From the NCBI RefSeq assembly GCF_017104715.1, contig NZ_JAAGPI010000006.1:186001-250000 (forward strand): a DNA stretch of 64,000 bases. The letters run 5' to 3'. This DNA comes from Burkholderia sp. Ac-20365. GTDB taxonomy: Bacteria > Pseudomonadota > Gammaproteobacteria > Burkholderiales > Burkholderiaceae. The notes beneath the pieces were generated by a model. It did no database searches. It had not been told where the DNA came from and worked only from the letters and a program-made list of their open reading frames with translations. The position numbers and the translations under genes were made by a program. Positions 8,446-17,742 of this stretch are shown piece after piece; position 1 is the stretch's first letter; each line of letters begins with the position of its first letter.

Positions 8446-10545
8446 TCAACGGTTGGCATTCGGGTCTTTGGCGACGACGAAGAGGCAACCGTCCGGCTGC
8501 ACCATCGCATCGAAGGACGAGGTGACGAGCGTCGAAGTTTCCGGTTCGACGATGATCGTGGGGCCCGTCACGCATTCGCCGACCTTCAGCGTTGCCCGTT
8601 CGACAATCGCGGCCTCGACGAAACGATGCAACGCTGCGTCGAAAATCCGGCGCGTTTTTGCGGGCGTCACGGTATCGCGGGAAGTGACGAGGCGCAGGCG
8701 TTCGACGGGCGGCATCGGCGAGCTTGCCTTCACGGCCCAGCTGACGATCTCGATGTCGAGACCATCGATAGGGCGGCCGAAGAACTGCGTATAAGCCTTG
8801 GTAAAGGCATCCGTGAAGGTCGCACAATCTTCGGCACTGAAACGGCGAGGCGCGATCATCACGGGGATTTCCCAACCCTGGCCGACGTAACGCATGAAGG
8901 CCTTGATCTCGACGAGTGGCTCGGCGTCGCCCGAGCCTTGCCGCGCGAAGTGGACGGCTTCTTCGCTGAGTTGATCGACGATTTCGTTGAGCGCGGCGGG
9001 GTCGAATTCGCTGAAGCGCATGCTCGCGCTGCGCACGCTTTCGTAACCGAACGGTGCGCGCAAAAAGCCGATGGCGGAGCCGACGCCTGCACCCGGCGGC
9101 ACGATGAACTTGCGGATGCCGCTCTTCTCGCACAGACGCGCCGCGTGCAGCGGGCCGGCGCCGCCGAAGGTGATCATCGTGTAGTCGCCGATGTCCTTGC
9201 CGCTTTCCACAGCATGCACGCGCGCCGCGTTGCTCATGTTTTCGTCGACGACTTCTGCCACGCCGTAGGCCGTTTCTTCGGCGCTCAGATTGATCGCGCC
9301 GCCCACTTCGCTGACGAGCGCCGACGCTGCGTTGTCGGTGGAAAGCGGAATCGTGCCGCCCGCGAAATTGGCAGGATCGAGGCGGCCGAGCAGCAGGTCG
9401 GCGTCGGTGACGGTCGGCTGCGTGCCGCCGCGCTGATAACACGCGGGGCCGGGCTCTGAAGCCGCGCTATGCGGGCCGACACGAATCTGGCGCATCACGT
9501 CGACGGAAGCAATCGAGCCGCCGCCCGCGCCGATTTCGACCATCTCGACGACTGGAATCGAAATGGGCATACCGCTGCCTTTCTTGAAGCGATACGTGCG
9601 CGCGACTTCGAATGTGTTGGCCGTCTTAGGCGTGAGATCGTCGATCAGGCAGATCTTGGCGGTGGTGCCGCCCATGTCGAACGACAGCACGCTGTTCAGG
9701 TCGTAGCGCGCGGCAATGTGCGCGGCGAAAATCGCGCCGCCCGCCGGACCCGATTCCACGAGTCGAACGGGAAATGCCGACGCGCTTTCAATCGACACGA
9801 TCCCGCCGCCCGAGTGAATGATAAAGAGCGGACAGTCCGCGCCTGCTTCGCGCACCTTGCCGAGGAGCCGGTCCAGATAGGACTTCATGATGGGGCGCAC
9901 ATACGCGTTCGCGCACACCGTATTGAAGCGTTCGAATTCTCGGATCTGCGGCGACACTTCGCTGGAGATCGACACCGACACATTGGGCAGGCGCTTTTCG
10001 ATCGCGTCGCGCATCGTGCGTTCATGCGCGCCGTTCACGTACGCGTGGATGAAGCCGATCGCGACGCTTTCGTAACCGCCTTGCTCGATACGATCGACGA
10101 TGGATGCGATCTGCGCTTCTGTCGGCGCGAGCAGGATGCCGCCTTGGGCGTCGATACGTTCGCCGAGCGTGAAGCGGTCGCAGCGTTCGATCAGCGGAGG
10201 CGGCAGCTTGATGTTCAGATCGTACTGTTCGAAGCGGTTTTCCGTGCGCATCTCGATCGTGTCGCGAAAGCCTTCCGTCGTGATGAAGGCGGTTTTCGCG
10301 CCGCGTCGCTCGATCAGTGCGTTAGTGGCGAGTGTCGTGCCGTGGATGATCACGCCGATATCTTTCAGACCAATGCCGGCCTTTTCCGCAACGATGCCGA
10401 TGCCCTTGATGATGGCGCGTTCGGGCGCCGTGTAATCCGTCAGCACCTTGGTGGAAAAGAGCGCTCCACCGAGTTCCAGCGCAACGTCGGTGAAGGTCCC
10501 ACCGATATCAACACCTACTCGTGCCTTGTCGTGACTGGCCACCAT
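8446..10545 (-). CDS. hyuA: Hydantoinase/oxoprolinase subunit A (HyuA), ATP-binding
   Basis: 699 residues. The start at 10545 (MVASHDKARVGVDIGGTFTDV) was chosen over an earlier ATG because AGGAGAG sits 4 bp before it and the protein then begins like its family. DIGGTFTD is the actin/Hsp70-type phosphate-binding motif, and HGTTLATNALIER and FDMGGTTAK are further signature blocks. It supplies the ATPase half of a HyuAB enzyme. It is first in the six-gene operon (hyuA, hyuB, uronate-dehydrogenase-like, FAD oxidoreductase, SDR, SDR). The substrate cannot be read from sequence; hydantoins, 5-oxoproline and related lactams are the family range. Confidence 0.93.
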   Translation of the reverse strand: MVASHDKARVGVDIGGTFTDVALELGGALFSTKVLTDYTAPERAIIKGIGIVAEKAGIGLKDIGVIIHGTTLATNALIERRGAKTAFITTEGFRDTIEMRTENRFEQYDLNIKLPPPLIERCDRFTLGERIDAQGGILLAPTEAQIASIVDRIEQGGYESVAIGFIHAYVNGAHERTMRDAIEKRLPNVSVSISSEVSPQIREFERFNTVCANAYVRPIMKSYLDRLLGKVREAGADCPLFIIHSGGGIVSIESASAFPVRLVESGPAGGAIFAAHIAARYDLNSVLSFDMGGTTAKICLIDDLTPKTANTFEVARTYRFKKGSGMPISIPVVEMVEIGAGGGSIASVDVMRQIRVGPHSAASEPGPACYQRGGTQPTVTDADLLLGRLDPANFAGGTIPLSTDNAASALVSEVGGAINLSAEETAYGVAEVVDENMSNAARVHAVESGKDIGDYTMITFGGAGPLHAARLCEKSGIRKFIVPPGAGVGSAIGFLRAPFGYESVRSASMRFSEFDPAALNEIVDQLSEEAVHFARQGSGDAEPLVEIKAFMRYVGQGWEIPVMIAPRRFSAEDCATFTDAFTKAYTQFFGRPIDGLDIEIVSWAVKASSPMPPVERLRLVTSRDTVTPAKTRRIFDAALHRFVEAAIVERATLKVGECVTGPTIIVEPETSTLVTSSFDAMVQPDGCLFVVAKDPNANR

Positions 10546-10997
10546 GACTCTCCTGATCAAAACCATGACATGCGCCGGACGTGCGTGGCCCGGCGGGAAA
10601 TCCGTATCACGAACCCCGTTTGCGCCTGCTGACGACATGATGCGCGCGTCAAAACCGGGTGCATCGTCGCCTGTCTTGAGGAGCTTCGGAGCGATGTTTT
10701 TTGTTCGTTGACATATGATGAGTGACGTCTTACAGTGGTGTCAACACGAACAAATTAAATTCTCGCTATGAAGCTATTTTTCGGTGCGTGGATGTGTTTG
10801 TAAAGCTATGTTTTGTAATGATTTATAGGGTTTTCTATGGGTTTTTCCTGCGTCTTTGAAAAGCACTGGACGGCGTGTCCGGCGAGAGTGCGGTTCAGTG
10901 GAAAAATTGCGGTTTTTGATCGATTTTGAATAAGTAGCGCTGGCCCGGTCGCAGCGACTGTTTGCGGGAATCCGGGGTAACGGCAAAGGGATAGACG
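10546..10997. other. Noncoding region between hyuA and etfB
   Basis: 452 bp between divergent genes. It contains the overlapping opposing promoters at 10708-10744. A markedly A+T-rich stretch (about 10745-10880) follows, contrasting with the GC-rich surroundings, and could hold further etf promoter elements. No credible small gene was seen. Confidence 0.6.
10708..10744. promoter_or_regulatory. Overlapping opposing promoters with shared operator block (site B)
   Basis: On the minus strand, TTGACA (10744-10739) is followed after 18 bp by CATCAT (10720-10715), facing hyuA. On the plus strand, TTGACA (10708-10713) is followed after 17 bp by TACAGT (10731-10736), facing etfB. Both occupy the same 37 bp, so only one polymerase could bind at a time. 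The plus strand reads TTGACATAT, a 7-bp insert, then GACGTCTTAC, the same block as at 743-761. Confidence 0.55.
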
Positions 10998-11747
10998 ATG
11001 AAGGTTCTGGTGCCAGTGAAGCGGGTCGTGGATTACAACGTGAAGGTTCGCGTCAGGTCGGATGGCTCGGGCGTGGATATCGCGAACGTGAAGATGTCGA
11101 TGAACCCGTTCGATGAAATCGCGGTTGAAGAAGCGGTGCGGTTGAAGGAAGCGGGTGTCGCGACGGAAGTGATCGTCGTGTCGGCGGGCGTTGCGCAATG
11201 TCAGGAAACGCTGCGCACGGCGCTGGCGATCGGCGCGGACCGCGCTGTGCTGATTGAATCCGATGAAGCGTTGCAGCCGCTGGCGGTCGCGAAGCTTTTG
11301 AAAGCGCTGGTCGACAGGGAGCAGCCGTCGCTTGTGATTCTTGGCAAGCAGGCGATCGATGACGACGCGAACCAGACGGGCCAGATGCTGGCTGCTTTGG
11401 CTGGTTTGCCGCAGGCGACGTTTGCATCGAAGGTTGTCGTGGCGCACGGCAAGGCGATCGTGTCGCGTGAAATTGATGGCGGCGCGGAGACGGTATCGCT
11501 GACGCTGCCCGCTGTTGTCACGACCGATCTACGCCTGAACGAGCCGCGCTACGTGACGCTGCCGAACATCATGAAGGCGAAGAAGAAGCCGCTGGAAACC
11601 GTGAAGCCGGAAGATCTGGGCGTCGATGTCACGCCGCGTCTGATGACGCTGAAGGTCAGCGAGCCGCCGAAGCGCCCGGCTGGTGTAAAGGTCGCCGACG
11701 TGTCCACGCTTGTTGCGAAGCTCAAGACGGAAGCCAAAGTGCTTTGA
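10998..11747 (+). CDS. etfB: Electron transfer flavoprotein subunit beta
   Basis: 249 residues. It opens [19 protein letters not shown], and the adenine-nucleotide-binding fold includes [17 protein letters not shown] and [18 protein letters not shown]. The ETFB signature [22 protein letters not shown] lies at about residues 170-195. With EtfA it forms the soluble heterodimer that collects electrons from acyl-CoA and other flavoprotein dehydrogenases and passes them to ETF-quinone oxidoreductase. etfA follows after 27 bp. Its putative promoter overlaps that of the hyu operon. Confidence 0.97.
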   Translation: MKVLVPVKRVVDYNVKVRVRSDGSGVDIANVKMSMNPFDEIAVEEAVRLKEAGVATEVIVVSAGVAQCQETLRTALAIGADRAVLIESDEALQPLAVAKLLKALVDREQPSLVILGKQAIDDDANQTGQMLAALAGLPQATFASKVVVAHGKAIVSREIDGGAETVSLTLPAVVTTDLRLNEPRYVTLPNIMKAKKKPLETVKPEDLGVDVTPRLMTLKVSEPPKRPAGVKVADVSTLVAKLKTEAKVL

Positions 11748-11774
11748 ATATTCGCGCACACGGAGACGAATGAA

Positions 11775-12707
11775 ATGACGATTCTGGTAATTGCTGAGCA
11801 TGACAATGCTTCGATCAAGGCAGCGACGCTGAATACGATTGCTGCTGCACAGAAGATCGGTGACGACGTGCATGTGCTGGTCGCTGGCCACAATGCGCAA
11901 GATGTGGCTGAGGCGGCTGCGAAAATCGCAGGTGTCTCGAAGGTGCTGCTGGCTGATGCGCCACAACTCGCCGAAGGCCTTGCGGAAAACATCGAAGCAA
12001 CGGTGCTGACCATCGCGAAGGACTATTCACACATCCTCGCTCCGGCTACGGCGTACGGCAAGAACATCGCGCCGCGCGTCGCGGCAAAGCTCGACGTTGC
12101 GCAGATCAGCGAGATTACCGCCGTAGTCAGCGCCGACACGTTCGAACGCCCGATCTACGCTGGCAACGCAATCGCGACAGTTCAATCGCAAGACGCGATC
12201 AAGGTCATCACGGTGCGCGCGACGGGCTTCGATCCTGTTGCTGCGGAAGGCGGCAGCGCATCGGTCGAGAAAATCGAAGCAGCCGCCGATGCAGGTATCT
12301 CGCAGTTCGTTACCCGCGAAGTGACGAAGCTCGACCGTCCGGAACTCACGAGCGCGAACATCATCGTGTCGGGCGGACGTGGCCTTGGCAGCGGCGAGAA
12401 CTACACAAAGGTACTCGAACCGCTAGCGGACAAATTGCAAGCCGCTTTAGGCGCATCGCGCGCAGCGGTCGACGCTGGCTACGTGCCTAACGATTATCAG
12501 GTCGGCCAAACCGGCAAGATCGTCGCGCCGCAACTGTATATCGCCGTCGGCATTTCAGGCGCGATCCAGCATCTCGCCGGCATGAAGGATTCGAAAGTCA
12601 TCGTCGCAATCAATAAGGATGAAGAAGCGCCGATCTTCAGCGTCGCGGATTACGGCCTCGTCGGCGATCTGTTCGACATGGTGCCGCGCTTCACGAGCGA
12701 AGTGTGA
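11775..12707 (+). CDS. etfA: Electron transfer flavoprotein subunit alpha
   Basis: 310 residues. The N-terminal domain is [21 protein letters not shown]. The C-terminal FAD domain contains [32 protein letters not shown], and [22 protein letters not shown] with DEEAPIF, the complete family signature. It binds the FAD of the EtfAB dimer. It is cotranscribed with etfB. The gene is intact and of normal length. Confidence 0.97.
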   Translation: MTILVIAEHDNASIKAATLNTIAAAQKIGDDVHVLVAGHNAQDVAEAAAKIAGVSKVLLADAPQLAEGLAENIEATVLTIAKDYSHILAPATAYGKNIAPRVAAKLDVAQISEITAVVSADTFERPIYAGNAIATVQSQDAIKVITVRATGFDPVAAEGGSASVEKIEAAADAGISQFVTREVTKLDRPELTSANIIVSGGRGLGSGENYTKVLEPLADKLQAALGASRAAVDAGYVPNDYQVGQTGKIVAPQLYIAVGISGAIQHLAGMKDSKVIVAINKDEEAPIFSVADYGLVGDLFDMVPRFTSEV

Positions 12708-12813
12708 GCCTGTTGCGATTCACAAATTAGAGCGGGCGCTGGCCGGAAGAGGATTCCACCCATGCGCCGCGTCACGAAAACGTCGTTGTTCCCGAACCCG
12801 GAGTGCATTCAGC

Positions 12814-13596
12814 ATGATTTCCACGACCGATCCACACGTCAATCGCAAGCCCCGCAATATTTCTCAAGCCGAGTGGGACACGCGTGTTCAGCTTGCTGCA
12901 GCTTATCGACTCGCGGCGAAATTCGAACTCACTGACCTGATCTACACGCACATCTCCGCGCGCGTGCCGGGCACCACCGATCAGTTCCTCATCAACCCGC
13001 ACGGCTGGTTCTTCGACGAGATTACGGCATCGTCGCTGGTGAAGATCGATGTGGACGGCAACCCCATCGGCGACGACCGGTTCGAAGTCAACGCCGCCGG
13101 CTTCACCATTCATAGCGCGCTGCACCAGGCGCGTCACGATGTCGAATGTGTCGTGCATCTTCACACGACTTACGGCATGGCCGTCGCGGCGATGGAGTGC
13201 GGTCTGCTGCCGCTGAACCAGATCAGCATGCAATTCTACAACCGCGTCGCATATCACGAATACGAGGGCATTTCGCTCGAACTCGATGAACGCGAACGCA
13301 TCGTCGAGTCGATCGGCAAGAAGGATTACCTGATTCTGCGCAATCACGGTTTGTTGACGACGGGCCGTTCGGTGGCGGAGGCGTTCACGCGCATGTACTA
13401 CCTGAACAAGGCGTGTGAGATTCAGGTCGCTACGCTGTCGGCTGGGCAGAAGGTGGTGATTCCATCGCCGGAAGTGTGCGAGCACGCGGCGAAGCAGCAC
13501 GATAACTACGCGTATCTCGACACCGTGCATCTGGACCGCGAATGGACCGCGCTGTTGCGATTGCTCGATCGCGACGGCGGCAACTACAAGGTCTGA
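12814..13596 (+). CDS. Class II aldolase/adducin-family protein
   Basis: 260 residues from the ATG at 12814 (MISTTDPHVNRKPRN), with GGAG 11 bp upstream. The zinc-site histidines are in VVHLHTTYG and LRNHGLLTTG. The fold starts at LAAAYRLAAKFELTDLIYTHISARVPG. Family members are fuculose-phosphate or ribulose-phosphate aldolases/epimerases and many uncharacterised enzymes. This long AEWxxR-containing subgroup is common in Burkholderia, and its substrate is not known. It is closely related to the aldolase-family gene at 41750-42517. It follows etfA by 106 bp and may be read through from it. Confidence 0.88.
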   Translation: MISTTDPHVNRKPRNISQAEWDTRVQLAAAYRLAAKFELTDLIYTHISARVPGTTDQFLINPHGWFFDEITASSLVKIDVDGNPIGDDRFEVNAAGFTIHSALHQARHDVECVVHLHTTYGMAVAAMECGLLPLNQISMQFYNRVAYHEYEGISLELDERERIVESIGKKDYLILRNHGLLTTGRSVAEAFTRMYYLNKACEIQVATLSAGQKVVIPSPEVCEHAAKQHDNYAYLDTVHLDREWTALLRLLDRDGGNYKV

Positions 13597-13661
13597 TACG
13601 CGCAGACGGCGTGGCATGCCGGTTGCGAAGACGTCCCGGGATACAACAACGGGAGGTTGAA

Positions 13662-13898
13662 ATGAAATTGAAACTGATTGCCGCGACTGCATGTGTGATT
13701 TCGACAATGGCGCTGAGCAGTTTTGCGCACGCGGCGGGTTGCACCGAAGGCGCCGTGGTCGGCGGGGTAGCGGGACACGTAGCGGGAAAGCACGGTGTCG
13801 CCGGTGCCGCGGCAGGCTGCGCTGTGGGTCATCACGAGGCGTCCAAAAAGCAGAAAGCGGCGAGCCAGGCAGCAGCGGCCAATGCGCCCGCGAAATAG
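13662..13898 (+). CDS. Small secreted glycine-zipper protein
   Basis: 78 residues, preceded by GGGAGG. It starts with a signal peptide (MKLKLIAATACVISTMALSS, cleavage after FAHA). A short glycine zipper with repeated GxxxG spacing follows (GAVVGGVAGHVAGKHGVAGAAAG), then a lysine/alanine-rich tail. Two cysteines (AGCTEG and AGCAVG) could form a disulfide in the periplasm. Glycine-zipper proteins of this size usually associate with the outer membrane; no specific function can be given. Confidence 0.8.
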   Translation: MKLKLIAATACVISTMALSSFAHAAGCTEGAVVGGVAGHVAGKHGVAGAAAGCAVGHHEASKKQKAASQAAAANAPAK

Positions 13899-14099
13899 GC
13901 GTTCTGGAATCTTCACACGTGGCGGACCGTTAGCTGGCAGCAAGGTGATCGCGGGAAACCTTGCGTCATGCGTTCGTCATGGCGTAGCGGGAACGGCGTA
14001 TGCGGGATGGGTTCGCCCGTAGTGATCGAGGGCGCTTTCGCTGACTGCCGCGCCCGCGCTCCGATCGCGCCGGACGGCGCATGATTGGGGCGGAACAAC

Positions 14100-15935
14100 A
14101 TGGGTACGCCAGGCTCACAGGCTGCGGGCGCGGGAGTGTCCGGCTATACGCGAGGGCGGCGCGCGAAGGCGCTCGCCGCCTATGCCGCACATCCCGTCAG
14201 GTTGCTGCTGCGTTACGTGGACCAGCATCGCGCGCAGCACGCGGTTGTCGTCTTCAGTATCGTGGCGGCTGTCGCGTGCTCATTGGGCTCGCAGTTCGCG
14301 ATCAAAAATCTCATCGACGCGCTGCCCAACGGCCGCGCGCATCCCGCGCTGGTAATCGATGCATTTCTTGTGATCGTTGCGCTGCTTTTCGCGGACACCA
14401 TGTTCTGGCGTCTTGCGGGCTGGGCGAGCGTGCGGACGTTCGTCGGCGTGACGGGGGATGTGCGCCGCGAACTGTTCGGTTATCTGATCGGACATTCGCC
14501 GGGGTATTTCTCGAACGTGCAACCGGGCACACTCGCAAGCCGCATCTCGGCGACCGCGAATGCCGTTTTTACCATCGAAAATCTCTCGGCGTGGAATGCG
14601 CTGCCGCCGCTTCTCTCCGTCGTGGGCGCCATCGTGCTGATCGGGTGGGTCAGTGTGGGCATGGCGCTCGCGCTGATCGGTATTTCCATCTGCATGACCG
14701 CATTTCTGTTCTGGCTCGCAAGGCGCGGCGGCGCGCGGCATGTTCATTTCGCGTCGCGTGCCGCTTCCGTCGATGGCGAACTGGTCGATGTGATCGGCAA
14801 CATGTCGACAGTCCGCACTTTTGTGGCGACGGCACGCGAAAGCCAACGTATCGGATCGATACTCGAACAGGAAATGAGCGCGCGGAAGGCGAGCCTGCGG
14901 CACCTCGAGAAGCTCCGGCTGGTGCATGCCGTCATCACCGCGGTGCTGTCGTGCGGCCTGCTTGGCTGGGTGCTGTGGCTGTGGACGCAAGAGCGCGCCA
15001 CGACAGGCGATGTGGTGCTGGTCAGTTCGCTGGGCTTTGCGATTCTGCATGGCACGCGCGATCTCGCCGTGGCGCTGGTGGACATGGTTCAGCATGTCGC
15101 TCGGCTGGCCGACGCCGCACAAGCGCTGCTCGTGCCGCGCGAGATGGAAGAGAGGATGGGTGTCCCGGCGTTGCAGATTCGTGACGCGAACATCGACTTC
15201 GAGAACGTCACGTTTTCCTATCCCGGCCGCCGCCGCGTGCTGGATCATTTCAGCCTGCATATCGACGCGGGACAGCGGGTGGGTCTCGTCGGACCATCGG
15301 GTGCCGGCAAAACAACCGTGCTCGCGCTATTGCAACGGTCCTTCGACCCGCCGTCCGGAGCCGGCGCCGTCTGCATTTCGGGGCAGCGGCTGCGTGATAT
15401 CAGTCTGGGCAGTCTGCATGATGCCGTGGGCGTCGTACCGCAGGATATCTCGCTCTTCAACCGCACGCTGCTCGACAATCTGCGTTATGGCCGCCCGGGC
15501 GCGACCGAGGATGACGTGTTGCAGGCCTGCGAGCACGCCAATTGTCTCGAACTGATCCGCTCGCTGCCCGACGGCCTGCAGACGGTAGTGGGTGAGCGCG
15601 GCACGCGCCTTTCGGGCGGTCAACGGCAACGCATCGCGATCGCGCGGGCGTTCCTGAAAGATGCGCCGATCCTGCTGCTCGACGAGGCAACGTCGGCGCT
15701 CGACAGCGAATCGGAAGCGATGATTCAAATCGCGCTCGATCGACTGATGAAAGGCCGCACGGTGGTCGCGATCGCACATCGCTTGTCGACCTTGCAGAAT
15801 TTCGATCGGATCGTGGTGATCCAGCATGGCAGGCTCGTCGACGATGGCGTGCCTGCGGAACTGGCGCGACGGCCGGGGATTTACCGCGATGTGCTGCTGC
15901 GGCAGGAGCGTCGTATGGCGGCCATGCCGGGATAA
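14100..15935 (+). CDS. ABC transporter, fused permease/ATPase (exporter type)
   Basis: 611 residues from ATG 14100, preceded by GGGGCGGAAC. A TTG five codons earlier is the alternative start. The N-terminal half has about six membrane helices (roughly residues 45-320). The C-terminal nucleotide-binding domain has Walker A GPSGAGKTT, the signature LSGGQRQR, Walker B ILLLDEATSALD and the switch IAHRLST. It belongs to the MsbA/multidrug/lipid exporter group and works as a homodimer in the inner membrane. It stands alone, convergent with the LysR gene (7 bp between stops). The substrate is unknown. Confidence 0.92.
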   Translation: MGTPGSQAAGAGVSGYTRGRRAKALAAYAAHPVRLLLRYVDQHRAQHAVVVFSIVAAVACSLGSQFAIKNLIDALPNGRAHPALVIDAFLVIVALLFADTMFWRLAGWASVRTFVGVTGDVRRELFGYLIGHSPGYFSNVQPGTLASRISATANAVFTIENLSAWNALPPLLSVVGAIVLIGWVSVGMALALIGISICMTAFLFWLARRGGARHVHFASRAASVDGELVDVIGNMSTVRTFVATARESQRIGSILEQEMSARKASLRHLEKLRLVHAVITAVLSCGLLGWVLWLWTQERATTGDVVLVSSLGFAILHGTRDLAVALVDMVQHVARLADAAQALLVPREMEERMGVPALQIRDANIDFENVTFSYPGRRRVLDHFSLHIDAGQRVGLVGPSGAGKTTVLALLQRSFDPPSGAGAVCISGQRLRDISLGSLHDAVGVVPQDISLFNRTLLDNLRYGRPGATEDDVLQACEHANCLELIRSLPDGLQTVVGERGTRLSGGQRQRIAIARAFLKDAPILLLDEATSALDSESEAMIQIALDRLMKGRTVVAIAHRLSTLQNFDRIVVIQHGRLVDDGVPAELARRPGIYRDVLLRQERRMAAMPG

Positions 15936-15941
15936 ACAGCG

Positions 15942-16856
15942 TTACTGCGGAAGGGAAGCGTCCGGAATAGCGCGCTTCAGGCTCTCCGCGCGCCGATACA
16001 CGGCTTGCATGAACAGGCTCGCATTCCGCGATGGAGGCGTGAAGCGCGAGTAGACAAAATGCGCCGTCAGCTCGATGTTTTCGCGAAGCGGACGAATCAC
16101 GAGTGAACTTCCCGTCGTCGCGAAGTTGTCGACGATGGTCACGCCGAGCCCGCCTTCGACGAGCGCAAGCGCCTGATCGGCACGCATCACGTCGATGGTC
16201 GATTTGAGTTCGACGCCCGCCTGCTGACACGCCTGCGCAATCACCGTCCCGAACGGGATATCGCGCTTGAACAGGACAACCGGTTCATCGACGAGATCGG
16301 CAAGCGCGACGCTTTTCTGCGCCGCGAGCCGGTGTCCTTTCGGCATCGCGCAGACCATGTTGCCAGACATGAAAGGCACGTTGTTCAGATGCTCGTGCGT
16401 GACGGGCATCGCGGAGATGGCAACCTCCGCTTCCTTGCTCAGCAGTTCCATCGGCATGTCGGCCATCAGCGTGGTCTGCCAGTTCACCGTCAATGCGGGC
16501 AGTTTCTTCTTGAGATCCACCAGTGCGGGCGCGACCACGCTCATGGCCAGCGACGCGCTGCACGTCACGCGCAACAGGCTCGCCGGCCCGAGCGACAGCG
16601 CATGCGCGAACTCGTCGACCCGCACGGCCGCCTGATACACCTGCTCGACTTCCCTGAACAGCGCGTGCGCTTCCGTCGTCGGGACGAGGCGGCCTTTGGA
16701 GCGTTCGAACAGACGCAAGCCGAGCGTTGTTTCGATGTGAGACACCAGCTTGCTCACGGCAGGCTGCGAGACGAATAACAGTTTGCTGGCCGCGTTGATC
16801 GATCCCGTCAGCATGACCGCGCGAAACACTTCCATGTGCCTGAGTTTGAAGCGCAT
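15942..16856 (-). CDS. LysR-family transcriptional regulator
   Basis: 304 residues from the ATG at 16856 (MRFKLRHMEVFRAVMLTG). An upstream in-frame start at 16919 adds residues outside the family. The helix-turn-helix is SINAASKLLFVSQPAVSKLVSHIE, followed by a two-lobe periplasmic-type effector domain. It is divergent from the SDR/TIM-barrel/MFS operon, 123 bp away, and is presumably its regulator. The HTH and early domain resemble regulators of opine and amino-acid catabolism (OccR/NocR style), which is only suggestive. Confidence 0.9.
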   Translation of the reverse strand: MRFKLRHMEVFRAVMLTGSINAASKLLFVSQPAVSKLVSHIETTLGLRLFERSKGRLVPTTEAHALFREVEQVYQAAVRVDEFAHALSLGPASLLRVTCSASLAMSVVAPALVDLKKKLPALTVNWQTTLMADMPMELLSKEAEVAISAMPVTHEHLNNVPFMSGNMVCAMPKGHRLAAQKSVALADLVDEPVVLFKRDIPFGTVIAQACQQAGVELKSTIDVMRADQALALVEGGLGVTIVDNFATTGSSLVIRPLRENIELTAHFVYSRFTPPSRNASLFMQAVYRRAESLKRAIPDASLPQ

Positions 16857-16979
16857 CGCACATCGCCCGCTGCTGGTTAACCGAAAGTTATAGGTTATCG
16901 GAACTTCAGCATACGACAAAGAGGGCGTTTCTCCTTAGTATCCGTTCAAACGATGCCTAACCCTTTGGAGACGAGGTAC

Positions 16980-17723
16980 ATGAACAAGCTGGATCTGCAG
17001 GATCGCGTATGTGTCATCACGGGCGGCTCGGGCGCTATCGGCTATGCGATTGCCGAACGATTCGTTGCGTCGGGCGCGAAGGTCGTGCTGTGGGATATCG
17101 ACGGCGCGGCCGCTCATGCAGCCGCTGAAAAGGTATGCGCTGTGTCGTCGGCGCAGGTGAATGTCACGGATGCCGCCAACGTCGCGACTGCCGCAAAAGA
17201 CGTGTACGAGCGCTTCGGATCGGTCGATGTGCTGATCAACGCGGCAGGCATCAACGGCCCTATCGGACCCGTCGAAACCTATTCGATCGATGCGTGGCGA
17301 CAGGTGATCGATATCAACCTCACGGGGGTGTTCATCTGCTGCCGCGAGGTGCTGCCGTATCTGCGCAGCGCGCGGCATGGGCGCATCGTCAATCTGTCTT
17401 CGGTCGGCGGCAAGGAAGGCAATCCGAATCAGGGCGCGTATGGCGCGTCGAAGGCGGGCGTGATTGCGCTGACCAAGTCGCTGAGCAAGGAACTCGCGGA
17501 CACGGATATTCGTGTGAATTGCGTCACGCCTGCCGCCATCGAATCGGACATGCTCCGCAACATGACCGCCGAATCGCGCAACTTCGTGCTCGCGAAGATT
17601 CCGCTCGGGCGCGCAGGCCGCCCGGACGAAGTCGCGTCGATGGTCGCATGGCTCGCGACGCAAGAGTGCTCGTTCACGACGGGCGCCGCGTTCGATCTCA
17701 CGGGCGGACGCGCTACTTACTGA
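16980..17723 (+). CDS. SDR-family oxidoreductase
   Basis: 247 residues starting after GGAGACGAGGTAC. The cofactor motif is GGSGAIG, followed by NAAG. The catalytic residues are S in NLSSVGGKEG and YGASK. The C-terminus FDLTGGRATY is typical of FabG-like sugar or hydroxyacid dehydrogenases. It is the first gene of a three-gene set with a TIM-barrel isomerase-like protein (19 bp downstream) and an MHS transporter, under the divergent LysR. The set looks like uptake and oxidation or isomerisation of one small organic acid or sugar. Confidence 0.9.
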   Translation: MNKLDLQDRVCVITGGSGAIGYAIAERFVASGAKVVLWDIDGAAAHAAAEKVCAVSSAQVNVTDAANVATAAKDVYERFGSVDVLINAAGINGPIGPVETYSIDAWRQVIDINLTGVFICCREVLPYLRSARHGRIVNLSSVGGKEGNPNQGAYGASKAGVIALTKSLSKELADTDIRVNCVTPAAIESDMLRNMTAESRNFVLAKIPLGRAGRPDEVASMVAWLATQECSFTTGAAFDLTGGRATY

Positions 17724-17742
17724 CGGGACGGAGTGTGACGCA

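Noticed and set aside
8432..9442. In-frame upstream extension of hyuB by 337 codons
   Set aside because: It lies inside hyuA in another frame, is Arg-rich, and lacks an RBS. The start at 8431 has AGGAGT upstream and begins like other HyuB proteins.
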